Source: Planctomycetota bacterium
GTDB lineage: Bacteria > Planctomycetota > UBA1135 > UBA2386
Length of the DNA: 40,243 nucleotides
NCBI GenBank assembly: GCA_016873195.1
Contig: VGXW01000008.1
Location: 1-40,243, forward strand
Reading direction: 5' to 3'
Shown: positions 32,815 through 40,243 of the stretch, piece after piece
Position numbering within the stretch: the stretch's first letter is position 1
Layout of the letters: every line of letters begins with the position of its first letter
Notes under the pieces: model-generated
What the model was told of the DNA's origin: nothing
What the model saw: the letters and a program-made list of their open reading frames with translations, nothing else
Databases searched by the model: none
Translations under genes and position numbers: made by a program

Positions 32815-34458
32815 ATGCGCGGCGTGACGCGACCGTCCGATCCGCTCGACACGGTGCTGGCCTACCACGAGGCGACCCGGCACCACTACGACCGCTACGC
32901 GAACTCCCTCGGCTACCTGGACTGGGCCACGCAGCCGGACCCGTTCCGCCGGTTCGCGGGCAGCGAGCGGCAGTTCCTGCCGCGGACCGTCGCGCGGTCG
33001 CCGCTGGCCTACGACCGGCTCTTCGACGGCGCCGGGATCGTGGCCGAGCCTTGTACGCGCGACAGTCTCGCCGACTTCCTGCGGCATGCCCTGGCCGTGT
33101 CGGCGTGGAAGCGCTTCCAGCACTCGCGCTGGGCGCTGCGCGTGAACCCCAGCAGCGGCAACCTGCACCCGACCGAGGGTTACCTGCTGCTGCCGCCCGG
33201 CAACCCGCTGGGCGAGGCCGGCCTGTTCCACTACGTGGCCGCGGACCATGCGCTGGAGCGGCGCGCGGTGGTGGCGCCGGAAACGTGGCGGCGGGTGTTC
33301 CCCGACCTGCCGGTAGGCGCCTTCCTGGTGGCGCTCAGCTCGATCCTGTGGCGGGAGGCCTGGAAGTACGGCGAGCGTTCGTTCCGCTACTGCCAGCACG
33401 ATGTCGGCCACGCGCTCGCGGCGCTGCGGCTGTCGGCGTCGCTCGCGGGCTGGCGGCTCCAGATCTGTCCCGAGTGGTCGCACGCAGCGCTGGCGACCGT
33501 GCTCGGGCTCGACCGGCCGGATGGGTTCCTGCCCGAGGAGCGCGAAGAACCCGAACTGCTGGCCCTGGTGTGGCCCGCCGCCGTCGACAGGCCCCGGCTG
33601 CCGGAACCCGACCCGGCGGCGCTGGCGGCCTGGCGCGGCAGCGCGTGGTCGGGCACCGCCAACCGCCTGAGCCAGGACCACCACGAGTGGCCGATCCTCG
33701 GCGAAGTGGCCGATGCCACGCAGAAGCCGGCCGGCATCGCCGCCGAGCCCCTGGCGCACCCGGCGCGGCCGATCGCCGACCTGGTGCCGGCACCCGACGC
33801 ACGGCGCCTCTTGCAGCAGCGCCGCAGCGCCGTGGCGATGGACGGCAGGAGCAGCACGTCCCTCGTGCGGTTCGTGCGCCTGCTGCAGCGTGTGATGCCG
33901 GCCGCGGGCGCGCCGTGGGACGCGCTCCACTCTGCGCCGCAGGTCCACCTGCTGCTGTTCGTGCACCGCGTCGACGGCCTTGTGCCCGGGGTCTATCTGC
34001 TGCCGCGCAGCGCCGAGGGAGAAGCGCGCCTGCGGGCGCTGGCCCGGCCCGACTGTCGCTGGCAGCGCCCGGACGGCGTGCCGGCCGATCTGCCGCTGTG
34101 GCTGCTGCTGCCCGGCGACTGCCGCAGCGTCGCCAGGAACGTCTCGTGCGCGCAGGACATCGCCGGCGATGGCTTCTTCTCGCTCGGCATGCTGGCGCAC
34201 TTCGAGCCGGCGTTGCGCGCGCGCGGCGCGTGGTTCTACCGCAACCTGTTCTGGGAGACCGGCGTCATCGGCCAGGTGCTCTACCTCGAGGCCGAGGCCC
34301 TGGGCGCCCGCGGCACCGGCATCGGCTGCTTCTTCGACGAGCCGGCGTTGCAGGTCGTCGGCCTCTCGGGTCTGGAGTTCCGCAGCCTCTACCACTTCAC
34401 CGTCGGCATGCCCGTGGAGGATCCGCGGCTGACCACCGAACCGGGCTACGGCGGCTGA
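32815..34458 (+). CDS. SagB/ThcOx-family dehydrogenase with two nitroreductase-like halves
   Basis: The 547-residue protein (ATG 32815) shows the double-domain layout of SagB-type flavin oxidoreductases. The N-terminal half has YHEATRHHYDRYA, SAWKRFQHSRWALRVNPSSG and NLHPTEGYLLLPP. The C-terminal half has RRSAVAMDGRSSTSLVRFVR, SCAQDIAGDGFFSLGML, NLFWETGVIGQVLYLEAEAL and GIGCFFDEPALQVVGL. FMN-dependent members oxidise azolines to azoles in peptide natural products, but many stand-alone ones have other or unknown roles. No YcaO cyclodehydratase or precursor peptide is nearby, so an azole pathway is not supported. A 72-base repeat follows 32 bases after its stop. Confidence 0.85.
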   Translation: MRGVTRPSDPLDTVLAYHEATRHHYDRYANSLGYLDWATQPDPFRRFAGSERQFLPRTVARSPLAYDRLFDGAGIVAEPCTRDSLADFLRHALAVSAWKRFQHSRWALRVNPSSGNLHPTEGYLLLPPGNPLGEAGLFHYVAADHALERRAVVAPETWRRVFPDLPVGAFLVALSSILWREAWKYGERSFRYCQHDVGHALAALRLSASLAGWRLQICPEWSHAALATVLGLDRPDGFLPEEREEPELLALVWPAAVDRPRLPEPDPAALAAWRGSAWSGTANRLSQDHHEWPILGEVADATQKPAGIAAEPLAHPARPIADLVPAPDARRLLQQRRSAVAMDGRSSTSLVRFVRLLQRVMPAAGAPWDALHSAPQVHLLLFVHRVDGLVPGVYLLPRSAEGEARLRALARPDCRWQRPDGVPADLPLWLLLPGDCRSVARNVSCAQDIAGDGFFSLGMLAHFEPALRARGAWFYRNLFWETGVIGQVLYLEAEALGARGTGIGCFFDEPALQVVGLSGLEFRSLYHFTVGMPVEDPRLTTEPGYGG

Positions 34459-34490
34459 TGGTGCGGTGCATGGCGGCTGTCGGAGGACAG

Positions 34491-34562
34491 GTGGAACCAG
34501 CTGCGAAATCGGCCGCGCGGTGACTGGCGCCGGGGCCGCCTGCAGGGCCGCCGCGGCGTGGC
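34491..34562. repeat. 72-nt intergenic repeat, copy 1
   Basis: Bases 34491-34562 match 35808-35879 at 64 of 72 positions by direct reading, with no gaps. This copy lies between the SagB-type stop and the marR stop (convergent ends), ending 11 bases from the latter. A perfect CCGCGGCG-TGG-CGCCGCGG hairpin overlaps its right end in this copy only. Confidence 0.85.
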
Positions 34563-34573
34563 GCCGCGGCCCG

Positions 34574-35134
34574 TCAGGTCGCCTTGCCGGGCTCGTGCTC
34601 GCGGCAGATCCGACTGGTCTGCTCGGTTGCCAGCGGTTCATCCGTGAGCCCGCAGCGGGCGTCGCCGGCACCGGGGCGGAAGTGGTGGCAGGTACGGCAC
34701 ACACCGAACGTCCGCCCGCCGCGCGCTCGCTGCAGGTCGACCAACAGGCGCTCGAGGCGTGCCGCGAGGTCGCCGGCATGCGCGGGTCCGTCGAGCACGG
34801 CCGCCAGTTCACCGGCCACGAGCCGGGTAGCCATCCGCCTGCCCTTGGCGGTCGGCTGCAGGTGCACGCGGCGGGCGTCGTCGGGATCCGGAGTCGCCTG
34901 GACCAGACCTCGCTGCTGCAGCACCTGCAGGGTCTGCGACACGGTGCCCTTGGTCAGGCCGAGGTACTCGGCGACCGCCTGCGGCGAGTTGCTGTAGCGG
35001 TTGCAGCGGGCCAGGTACGCCAGGGCCTGCGCCTGCACCGGCTGCAGTTCCCTCTCGGCACCGAGCCGCCGAGCCTCGCTCCGCAGCAGGTTGCCGAGGC
35101 GCTCGAGCAGTTCGTGGACCCGCGCGCCGGACAT
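34574..35134 (-). CDS. MarR-family regulator with C-terminal cysteine cluster
   Basis: The ATG at 35134 gives 186 residues. A GTG at 35161 is in frame but would lie inside the operator-like repeat. Residues about 33-100 form the winged helix: QALAYLARCNRYSNSPQAVA, AEYLGLTKGTVSQTLQVLQQ, then TPDPDDARRVHLQPTAKGR (the wing). Helices at both ends form the dimer. The C-terminus carries four cysteines and two histidines (C146, C149, H150, H151, C161, C177, in CRTCHH, RCGLTDEPL and SRICREHE), which could hold zinc or an iron-sulfur cluster and sense redox or nitrosative stress. It is divergent from the cytochrome P460 gene, which it probably controls together with itself. Confidence 0.9.
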   Translation of the reverse strand: MSGARVHELLERLGNLLRSEARRLGAERELQPVQAQALAYLARCNRYSNSPQAVAEYLGLTKGTVSQTLQVLQQRGLVQATPDPDDARRVHLQPTAKGRRMATRLVAGELAAVLDGPAHAGDLAARLERLLVDLQRARGGRTFGVCRTCHHFRPGAGDARCGLTDEPLATEQTSRICREHEPGKAT

Positions 35135-35141
35135 GCCAACA

Positions 35142-35202
35142 TGGTATCGGCTCGCTACCACCTTGACAACGCCCCGGCCCTTCGCCTACTGGTATCGACT
35201 CG
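35142..35202. promoter_or_regulatory. Twin MarR operator-like sites and promoter between marR and the P460 gene
   Basis: TGGTATCGGCTCG (35142-35154, extended to TACCA at 35156-35160 as an imperfect palindrome) and TGGTATCGACTCG (35190-35202) differ at one base and start 48 bases apart. Between them is a perfect TTGACA (35163-35168), with TACTGG (35187-35192) 18 bases further on as a possible -10. One site flanks the marR start and the other covers the -10 and start region for the P460 gene, as expected for MarR repression of both. Confidence 0.55.
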
Positions 35203-35223
35203 ACACTACATGAGGAAACCCAC

Positions 35224-35715
35224 ATGCACAGTTCCCGCCTGATCCGGTCCGCTCTGCTGTTCGCTGCCGCCGGTCTGTTCGGCTGCGCCACCACCGCGCT
35301 TCGCCCCGGCGACGCCGTGCCGTTCCCGGCCGGCTACCGCGACTGGCACCACGTCAAGTCGATGGTGATCCAGCCGGGCCATCCGCTGCACGATGCGTTC
35401 GGCGGCATCCACCACGTCTACGCCAACGCCGCGGCTCGCGCCGGGCTCGCGTCCGGCCGCTACGCCGACGGCGCGGTGTTCGCCTTCGATCTGCTCGAGG
35501 CCAAGGACGGTGGCAATGCCATCGAAGAGGGCCCGCGCAAGGTGCTCGGCGTGATGCACCGTTCGGCGACCGCCTACCGGGACACCGGCGGCTGGGGCTT
35601 CGCCGGCTTCACCGGCGACGGGGCGAACGTCGTCAAGGACATGCGCGCGCAGTGTTATCTGTGCCACGAAGCGCAGCAGGCGCATGGCTACGTGTTCACG
35701 CAGGCCCGCCCGTAG
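35224..35715 (+). CDS. Cytochrome P460 family lipoprotein
   Basis: The 163-residue protein has a lipoprotein signal (lipobox LFGC, Cys21). The P460 pattern then follows: YRDWHHVKSMVIQPGHPLHD, GGIHHVYANAAA, YADGAVFAFDLLEAKDG, VLGVMHRSATAYRDTGGWGF and the haem-binding CYLCH (C144-H148). Cytochromes P460 carry a c-type haem with an extra lysine cross-link and oxidise hydroxylamine or detoxify nitric oxide in the periplasm; close relatives are of unknown activity. The ATG has AGGA 8 bases upstream. Its regulation by the divergent MarR with a cysteine cluster would fit a nitrosative or redox response, which is inference. Confidence 0.9.
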   Translation: MHSSRLIRSALLFAAAGLFGCATTALRPGDAVPFPAGYRDWHHVKSMVIQPGHPLHDAFGGIHHVYANAAARAGLASGRYADGAVFAFDLLEAKDGGNAIEEGPRKVLGVMHRSATAYRDTGGWGFAGFTGDGANVVKDMRAQCYLCHEAQQAHGYVFTQARP

Positions 35716-35807
35716 CGACCGGTCCCGCCGATGCGGTCGCCGCGAACGCGCTCAGCCGAACCGCGACCGGACCAGCGCCGCGAACACGATCCACAGGAAG
35801 GGGCCAG

Positions 35808-35879
35808 ATGGAACCAGCTGCGAACCCGGCCGCGCGGTGACCGGCGTCGGGGCCGCTTGCGGGGCCGCCGCGCCGTGGC
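35808..35879. repeat. 72-nt intergenic repeat, copy 2
   Basis: The copy of the element at 34491-34562, in the same orientation. It lies between the P460 stop (35715) and the rsmE stop (35882), again at a convergent junction and almost touching the - strand stop. The copies match best in GGAACCAGCTGCGAA and GGCCGCGCGGTGA. I see no third copy in the window. Confidence 0.85.
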
Positions 35880-35881
35880 CT

Positions 35882-36580
35882 TCAAGACCCCGGCGCGGCC
35901 AACAGTCGCGTCGCGCCGGCGAGCACGGCCGTCTCGGTGCGCAGGGTCAGCGGCCCGAGACCCCGCGCTGCGAACCCCGCGGCCAGCAGGCGCTGGAGTT
36001 CGCGCTCGGTGAAGCCGCCTTCGGGCCCGACGACGAGCAGCACCGGATCGGCGACCGCCGGCCCGAGTTCCACGTCGGCGACCGTCGCGACGAAGCGCGC
36101 TTCGGGCAGCGGCATCGCGCACAGTTCGTCGAGCGTGGCGGTCGGCTCGATCCTCGGCAGGACGAGGCGGTCGCACTGCGCACACGCGGCGACGAGGATC
36201 CGTTCCCAGGTCTTCCGGCGCTCGGGCTGCCGGTTCGTGCGCTCGGTCAGGATCGGCCGGAAGCTGCGGATGCCGACTTCGGTCCCGTGTTCGAACAGCC
36301 AGTCCGCTCGCGGGCTCCTGGGCAGGGCGCAGGCGACATCGAGCACGAGTCGCGGCGATCGGCCCAGCAGGCGGGCGACCGGCGCGCCGACCGCGACGAT
36401 CACCTCCCGGCCCCGGACCTCCAGCACCGTCGCTTCGACTTCGGCGCCCGCCCCGTCGAACAGCACGACCGGGTCGCCGGGGCTGGTGCGCACGAGCCGC
36501 CCCAGATGATGGCCGAGGCCAGGACGCAACGTCGCCGGGCCGGGCGGCGGCAACGGACTCACGAAGTAGCGACGCGCCAT
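35882..36580 (-). CDS. rsmE: 16S rRNA (uracil(1498)-N(3))-methyltransferase
   Basis: RsmE methylates N3 of U1498 in helix 44 of 16S rRNA and belongs to the SPOUT (trefoil-knot) methyltransferases. The 232-residue product (ATG 36580) has an N-terminal PUA-like domain (RYFVSPLPPPG, HHLGRLVRTSPGDPVVLFDG). The SPOUT domain follows with DWLFEHGTEVGIRSFRPILT, RKTWERILVAACAQCDR, LLVVGPEGGFTERELQ and LGPLTLRTETAVLAGATRLL. All the SAM-binding motifs are intact and the length is typical. A TACACT hexamer (36592-36587) lies 6 bases upstream on the coding strand and no Shine-Dalgarno site is seen. Its 3' end meets the second copy of the 72-base repeat. Confidence 0.95.
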   Translation of the reverse strand: MARRYFVSPLPPPGPATLRPGLGHHLGRLVRTSPGDPVVLFDGAGAEVEATVLEVRGREVIVAVGAPVARLLGRSPRLVLDVACALPRSPRADWLFEHGTEVGIRSFRPILTERTNRQPERRKTWERILVAACAQCDRLVLPRIEPTATLDELCAMPLPEARFVATVADVELGPAVADPVLLVVGPEGGFTERELQRLLAAGFAARGLGPLTLRTETAVLAGATRLLAAPGS

Positions 36581-36801
36581 CCCCCGAGTGTAGGAGGTCG
36601 ATCGCGGCCACGCTGCCGTCCATGCGTTCAGGCACGGCAACCGCCGAGGGCCGGTTGCCGCCGAGAACCCGAGTTCGCTGCGGCGGCCCGCGGCCCGCGT
36701 TTCCGGGCGATCGCAGTGGCCGGGCGGTTCCGGGGCCGCCGTTTGCGTGAGCAGCAAGTCCGTGTGGAGTGCGCACGCCGTGCCCGTAGGCTGCAAGGCC
36801 G

Positions 36802-38091
36802 ATGGCCGATCTCCCGCGCCCCGCGCCCCGCACCTGGAGCGATCGCGTCTTTCCCTGGGTGTGGGCGGCGCTCGGTCTCTTCCTGGTGATCCGCACCGGA
36901 ATCCGCGAGCGCGGCGTGATCACCGACCACCTGGAATTCGGCCGGCGGGTCCTGATGGGACTCGACCTCTACGCGCCCTTCACGGAGCCCGGCGAGCCGC
37001 TGCATCCGCCCTACCCGCCGAGCTTCGGCCTGCTCACGGCCCCGTTCTCGCTCCTGCCGGAGGCCGTCGCACGCTTTGCGTGGGGGATCACCCAGGTCCT
37101 CGCCCTGTGGTGGATCGGCCTGCGCCTGCGCGGCTGGCTCACGGTGCTGGCGCCGCAGCACCTGCCGCGGCTGCACTGGCTGCTCCTCGGCGCTGCGGCG
37201 ATCGGCTCGCGCTACATCCTGCGCGACGCGCACGGCGGCGGCGGCAACCTCGTCAACCTCGCCCTGGTGCTCGGCGCCCTGCACCACGCCGAGCGCGGCA
37301 GGCCCATGGCCGCCGGCGCGCTCCTGGGCTTCTCGCTGGCCACCAAGCCCACGGGAGTCCTCCTGCTGCCGCTGCTGCTGCTCTTCGGCCGGCGCGCGGC
37401 GGCCGCGGCCACGGTGCTGTGGGGACTGTCGTTCCTGGGGCTGGCGCTCGGCCTGCTGGGCCAGGGGCTCGCACCTCTCGAGCGCTGGCTCGGCGGCACC
37501 CTGGCCTATGCGCGGCAGGTCGATCTCTTCGCCACGCCCGCGGAGGGCTTCCCGCCGTTCACCTGGATGAACCAGAGCCTGCGCTGCGCCTTGGCGCGCT
37601 ACCTCGGCGACGTGCCACCGGCGTTCGCCGAGCAGGTGCCGGGCTGGTTCCCCGGCCTGGGACTGCCCGCGACGACCGAACAGTGGTTGCGCCTCGCGGG
37701 CAGCACGGCGCTCCTGCTCGCCACGTTCGCCTTGGCCTGGCGGCGCCGCGCCGGGGGGCGCGGCAGGCCCGCGCTGGTCGCGGCCGTGCTGGCGCTGAGC
37801 CTGCTGCTCTCGCCGATCTCGTGGAAGGCCCACCATGTCGCCCTGCTGCCCGCGTTCTTCCTGCTGGCGCTGCAGTTGGCGGAGGGGCGGCGGCGGCTGT
37901 GGTGGTTCGTGGGTGTGTACGCGCTGCTCTGCGTCGTGGGGGAGGAAGTGCAGGGCAAGGCGGTCAAGAACCTGCAGCAGAGCCTCTACCTCACCACGGC
38001 GGGAACCGTGTTCCTGTGGGCGGCCAGCCTGCTGGATGCGCGCAGGAGGAACGAGACAGGCCCGGCGGGATCCGTTCCCCCTCCGCAGTGA
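36802..38091 (+). CDS. GT87-like (DUF2029) membrane mannosyltransferase
   Basis: The 429-residue polytopic protein begins with a membrane segment (about 17-32). ITDHLEFGRRVLMGLDLYAPF then HPPYPPSFGLLTAPFSLLP is the periplasmic loop typical of GT87 alpha-mannosyltransferases, with the Asp (TDHLEF) in the expected place. About nine more hydrophobic segments follow, with ATKPTGVLLLPLLLL and LLSPISWKAHHVALLPAFFL near the end, also characteristic of the family. These enzymes use polyprenyl-phosphate-mannose to extend lipid-linked or surface glycans. A TAGGCT hexamer ends 9 bases before the ATG. It is divergent from rsmE, across 221 bases in which I see no other gene. Confidence 0.82.
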   Translation: MADLPRPAPRTWSDRVFPWVWAALGLFLVIRTGIRERGVITDHLEFGRRVLMGLDLYAPFTEPGEPLHPPYPPSFGLLTAPFSLLPEAVARFAWGITQVLALWWIGLRLRGWLTVLAPQHLPRLHWLLLGAAAIGSRYILRDAHGGGGNLVNLALVLGALHHAERGRPMAAGALLGFSLATKPTGVLLLPLLLLFGRRAAAAATVLWGLSFLGLALGLLGQGLAPLERWLGGTLAYARQVDLFATPAEGFPPFTWMNQSLRCALARYLGDVPPAFAEQVPGWFPGLGLPATTEQWLRLAGSTALLLATFALAWRRRAGGRGRPALVAAVLALSLLLSPISWKAHHVALLPAFFLLALQLAEGRRRLWWFVGVYALLCVVGEEVQGKAVKNLQQSLYLTTAGTVFLWAASLLDARRRNETGPAGSVPPPQ

Positions 38092-38167
38092 AGGACCCCG
38101 AGAGGCATCTCCTGCACCGGGGCGGCGGCCACGGCCTTGCCGGCGGCGCGCGGCCCCGCGGGCAGCA

Positions 38168-38686
38168 TCAGAAGCGCAGCGTCTCGACCGTGGCCGTGGT
38201 GCTGACAAGGTCCTGGCCGCCGAACAGCACGACGGTGCCGTCGGGCAGCAACTCGGCGGAGTGGCCGCCGCGCGGCGCCACCAGGTTCGGCAGCACCGAC
38301 CAGGAGTTGCTCGCGGGCGAGAACAGCTCGACGTTGGCGATCGAGGTGGGGGCCTGCAGCGTGCCCTGCGCGCCGCCGCAGACGACCACGCGGCCATCGG
38401 GCAGCTTCGTCGCCGAGTGCAGCGCGCGCACCGTGGGCATGTTGGCGGTCGTCCAGCTGTTGGCCGTCGGGTTGTAGTACTCCGCGCCGCTGATCGGCGC
38501 CGCGTTCGTCGCACCGAGCAGGCTCGGCACGTAGATGCCGCCCGTCAGCAGCACGCGGCCGTCGTTCAGCGTGACCTGGTTGTAGTGGTGCCCGGCGCGG
38601 CCCTGGGCCATGTTCGGGCCGTTCGCCCAGGTGTTGGGCGACGACGGGCTCCAGCGCTGCACGGCGGTCGTGCTGACGGCCGAGAT
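38168..38686 (-). pseudogene. N-terminally truncated kelch-repeat protein
   Basis: The open frame has three kelch blades: AVQRWSPSSPNTWANG with HHYNQVTLNDGRVLLTGG, EYYNPTANSWTTANMPTVRA with HSATKLPDGRVVVCGG, and ELFSPASNSWSVLPNLVAPR with HSAELLPDGTVVLFGG. The end LVSTTATVETLRF looks like a natural C-terminus. A TAG at 38687-38689 closes the frame in front, within the first blade, and there is no signal peptide. A kelch propeller needs about six blades, so this is the last part of a longer secreted protein whose 5' portion is gone. A GTG at 38662 could start a 164-residue product, but it would not fold as a propeller. Confidence 0.75.
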
Positions 38687-38782
38687 CTATCCGAACGGGG
38701 GTCTGCAGTGGACGTACCGGGGCCAGAGGGAAAACCTCAAGGCGCACCGGGCCGGTCCGAGAATGAGAATCCCGGAGAATCC

Positions 38783-39298
38783 ATGGCCGACCATACCGTG
38801 CACAGCACCGGGCCCGTGGCGAGCACGTCGGCCCCCGCCGGGCGGTCGCCGAACCAGCCGTCGCACCGGCAGCACGCGGCCACCCCGCGCCGGCGCGGCG
38901 CGGCCGACAGCGCCACGGTGCACCCGGCCGCCGCGGTCGCGCTGCGGCTGCTGCGCGAACGCGTGCTCGCCCGCACCCGCGCGCTGCTCGAACTCGACGA
39001 CGCACCGCTGGTGCCGGCCTTCGCCGAGGTGGTCGAGGCCGAAGCGGCGCCGGCGTTCCTCGGTCGCCTGCTGTCGGCGCAGAACCAGATCGCGGCGCGG
39101 CGCGCCGCGGCCTGGCCCCCGGACCGCGTGCGCGACGCGCTCGGCGCTGCCTTCGTGCAGGGCGCGGCGGAGACGATCGAGGTGCTGGCGGCGGACGCGG
39201 CCCAGGGCATCGACGGCGTGATGGTCGTCGCCGAGGTGCTCGCCGAGCACGGCCGCCGGCTCGCGGCGCTCGCGTCGGCGCCTGCCGCCCCGGCCTAA
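38783..39298 (+). CDS. Hypothetical protein with disordered N-terminus
   Basis: The ATG at 38783 follows GGAG by 5 bases and is well supported, giving 171 residues. I do not recognise a family. Residues 1-50 are Ser/Pro/Arg/His-rich and probably disordered. Residues about 55-165 are mainly helical and Ala-rich (AVALRLLRERVLARTRALLE, AAPAFLGRLLSAQNQIAARR, AVDAAQGI-like segments). There is no signal peptide or membrane segment. Its last bases overlap the dus gene stop on the other strand (39295-39298), so the two genes converge with no gap. The truncated kelch gene lies just upstream on the opposite strand. Confidence 0.65.
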   Translation: MADHTVHSTGPVASTSAPAGRSPNQPSHRQHAATPRRRGAADSATVHPAAAVALRLLRERVLARTRALLELDDAPLVPAFAEVVEAEAAPAFLGRLLSAQNQIAARRAAAWPPDRVRDALGAAFVQGAAETIEVLAADAAQGIDGVMVVAEVLAEHGRRLAALASAPAAPA

Positions 39299-40243
39299 CC
39301 GCCGTCGATCACGTCGGGATCCTCGACGGCGACGTCCTCGTCGCGGTGCAGGAGCCAGCCGTCCGGCAGCGACACCACCTGCGTGCTGCCGTCCTTGCAG
39401 CGCCGCGCGCGCAGCGCCGCCTCGGGATACGGCAGGTCGCGCGGCAGCTGCGCGAGCAGGCCCTCGAGTTCCGCCATCGTCTTCACGAGGTGCAGCGCCG
39501 GCAGCAGGCGCCTCGTGCCCGGGAAACCCTTCAGGTACCAGCCCGTGAACTTGCGGATCTGGGCCATGCCGTTCGTTTCGCCGAAGAACGCGGTCAGCAG
39601 CGCCGCGTGCTCGCGCAAGGTGTCGGCGACGGCGCCGAGGTCGGGTGGGGGAGGCGGCTCCTGCCCGTCCAGCACCGCGCAGAGTTCGCCGAACAACCAC
39701 GGCCGTCCGAGGCACCCGCGGCCGACGACCACGCCGTCGCAGCCGGTCTGCCGCAGCAGGCGCAGCGCGTCCCAGCACTCGAACACGTCGCCGTTGCCGA
39801 GCACCGGGATCGTGCGCACGTGCTGCTTCAGCGCGGCGATCGCGTCCCAGTCGGCCTGCCCCGAGTAGAGCTGTGCCGCGGTGCGGGCGTGCAGCGCCAC
39901 GGCGCGCGCCCCTTCGCCCTCGCCGATGCGGCCGGCCTCGAGGTAGGTCGGCAGCGTCCCGTCGATGCCCTTCCTGAACTTGATCGTCACCGGCACGGCG
40001 CCCGCGGCGGCCACCACGCTGCGCACGATGCGCGCGAGCAGCTTCGGCCGGGCCGGGATCGCCGCACCGCCACCCGCGGCGGTGACCTTGCGCACCGGAC
40101 AGCCGAAGTTCATGTCGATGTGGTGCACGCCCCACTGCTCGACGAGTTCGCGCGTCGCCTGCGCGAGCGTGTCGGGGTTCGTGCCGTAGAGCTGGATGCT
40201 CTTCCTGCTGGCCTCGTCGGCGCCGAAGGAGGCGAGCTTCAGC
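39295..40243 (-). CDS. dusB: tRNA-dihydrouridine synthase, DusB-like, 5' end beyond the window
   Basis: The frame is open to the right edge, so the N-terminus (roughly 60-70 residues) is missing. The visible part starts near LKLASFGADEASRKSIQLYG. It has the flavin and active-site motifs HHIDMNFGCPVRKVTAAGGG (with the catalytic Cys of NFGCP), VTIKFRKGID, VALHARTAAQLYSGQADWDA, PVLGNGDVF and GCDGVVVGRGCLGRPWLFGE. The enzyme uses FMN and NADPH to reduce uridine in tRNA D-loops. The C-terminal helical domain has GMAQIRKFTGWYLKGFPGTR, as in DusB. A short acidic tail follows. Whether it is DusB itself or another Dus type cannot be fixed from this part alone. Confidence 0.92.
   Translation of the reverse strand, partial: LKLASFGADEASRKSIQLYGTNPDTLAQATRELVEQWGVHHIDMNFGCPVRKVTAAGGGAAIPARPKLLARIVRSVVAAAGAVPVTIKFRKGIDGTLPTYLEAGRIGEGEGARAVALHARTAAQLYSGQADWDAIAALKQHVRTIPVLGNGDVFECWDALRLLRQTGCDGVVVGRGCLGRPWLFGELCAVLDGQEPPPPPDLGAVADTLREHAALLTAFFGETNGMAQIRKFTGWYLKGFPGTRRLLPALHLVKTMAELEGLLAQLPRDLPYPEAALRARRCKDGSTQVVSLPDGWLLHRDEDVAVEDPDVIDGG

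Noticed and set aside
32815-34458. Azole-containing peptide biosynthesis cluster around the SagB-type gene
   Set aside because: No YcaO protein, precursor peptide, protease or transporter of that type lies within the window.
36628-38514. A 628-codon - strand frame across the GT87 gene
   Set aside because: Low-complexity antisense translation; the + strand protein has a consistent membrane pattern and family motifs.

Overview
The window is very GC-rich chromosomal DNA. It uses many GTG starts and chains genes through 4-nt ATGA/GTGA stop-start overlaps. The gene content suggests a member of the Planctomycetota. Pointers to this are a coaE-rho gene pair, a TatC with a long extra periplasmic loop, a zinc-ribbon Ser/Thr kinase fused to Ig-like and formylglycine-enzyme-like ectodomains, secreted proteins ending in planctomycete-style domains, and cytochrome P460. 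The phylum is inferred from gene content. No rRNA is present to confirm it.

Region 1 (1-5 kb) holds the end of a family 2 glycosyltransferase. Converging on it is a coaE and rho-like pair whose Rho has lost every ATPase residue I can align. Divergent from coaE is a membrane-anchored coiled-coil protein with a BRCT-like C-terminus.

Region 2 (4-15 kb) is one long + strand run: tatC, cinA, a Ser/Thr kinase, a lipoprotein, a PP2C phosphatase, a frameshifted gspF, and a sensor histidine kinase. The first five genes overlap by 4 nt and are probably translationally coupled. A kinase, its likely antagonist phosphatase and a lipoprotein between them look like one envelope-signalling unit. A convergent diguanylate cyclase with a receiver lacking its phospho-Asp follows.

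Region 3 (16-23 kb) is the conserved translation block rpsB-tsf-pyrH-frr, then tRNA-Lys(TTT), a Trm112-like small protein and a SurA/PpiD-like membrane-anchored chaperone.

Region 4 (22.7-29.4 kb) is an envelope or glycolipid region. On the - strand are a dolichol-phosphate-type glycosyltransferase and two SAM methyltransferases. Divergent on the + strand are a secreted prenyltransferase/squalene-oxidase-repeat protein, an FAH-family enzyme and an ArnT-like membrane glycosyltransferase, all overlapping by 4 nt.

Region 5 (29.4-40 kb) is more mosaic. It has a PIN toxin with a downstream antitoxin, two gene-free stretches of almost 400 bases, a large secreted lipoprotein, a SagB-type oxidoreductase, a MarR regulator divergent from cytochrome P460, rsmE, a GT87-like mannosyltransferase, a truncated kelch remnant, a small hypothetical protein and a partial tRNA-dihydrouridine synthase. 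A 72-nt repeat, about 89% identical between copies, sits at two neighbouring convergent gene ends here.

The observations most worth following up are the ATPase-dead Rho at the rho locus, the 72-nt repeat at convergent ends, the twin operator-like sites between marR and the P460 gene, the kinase/lipoprotein/phosphatase unit, and the BRCT-like membrane protein.
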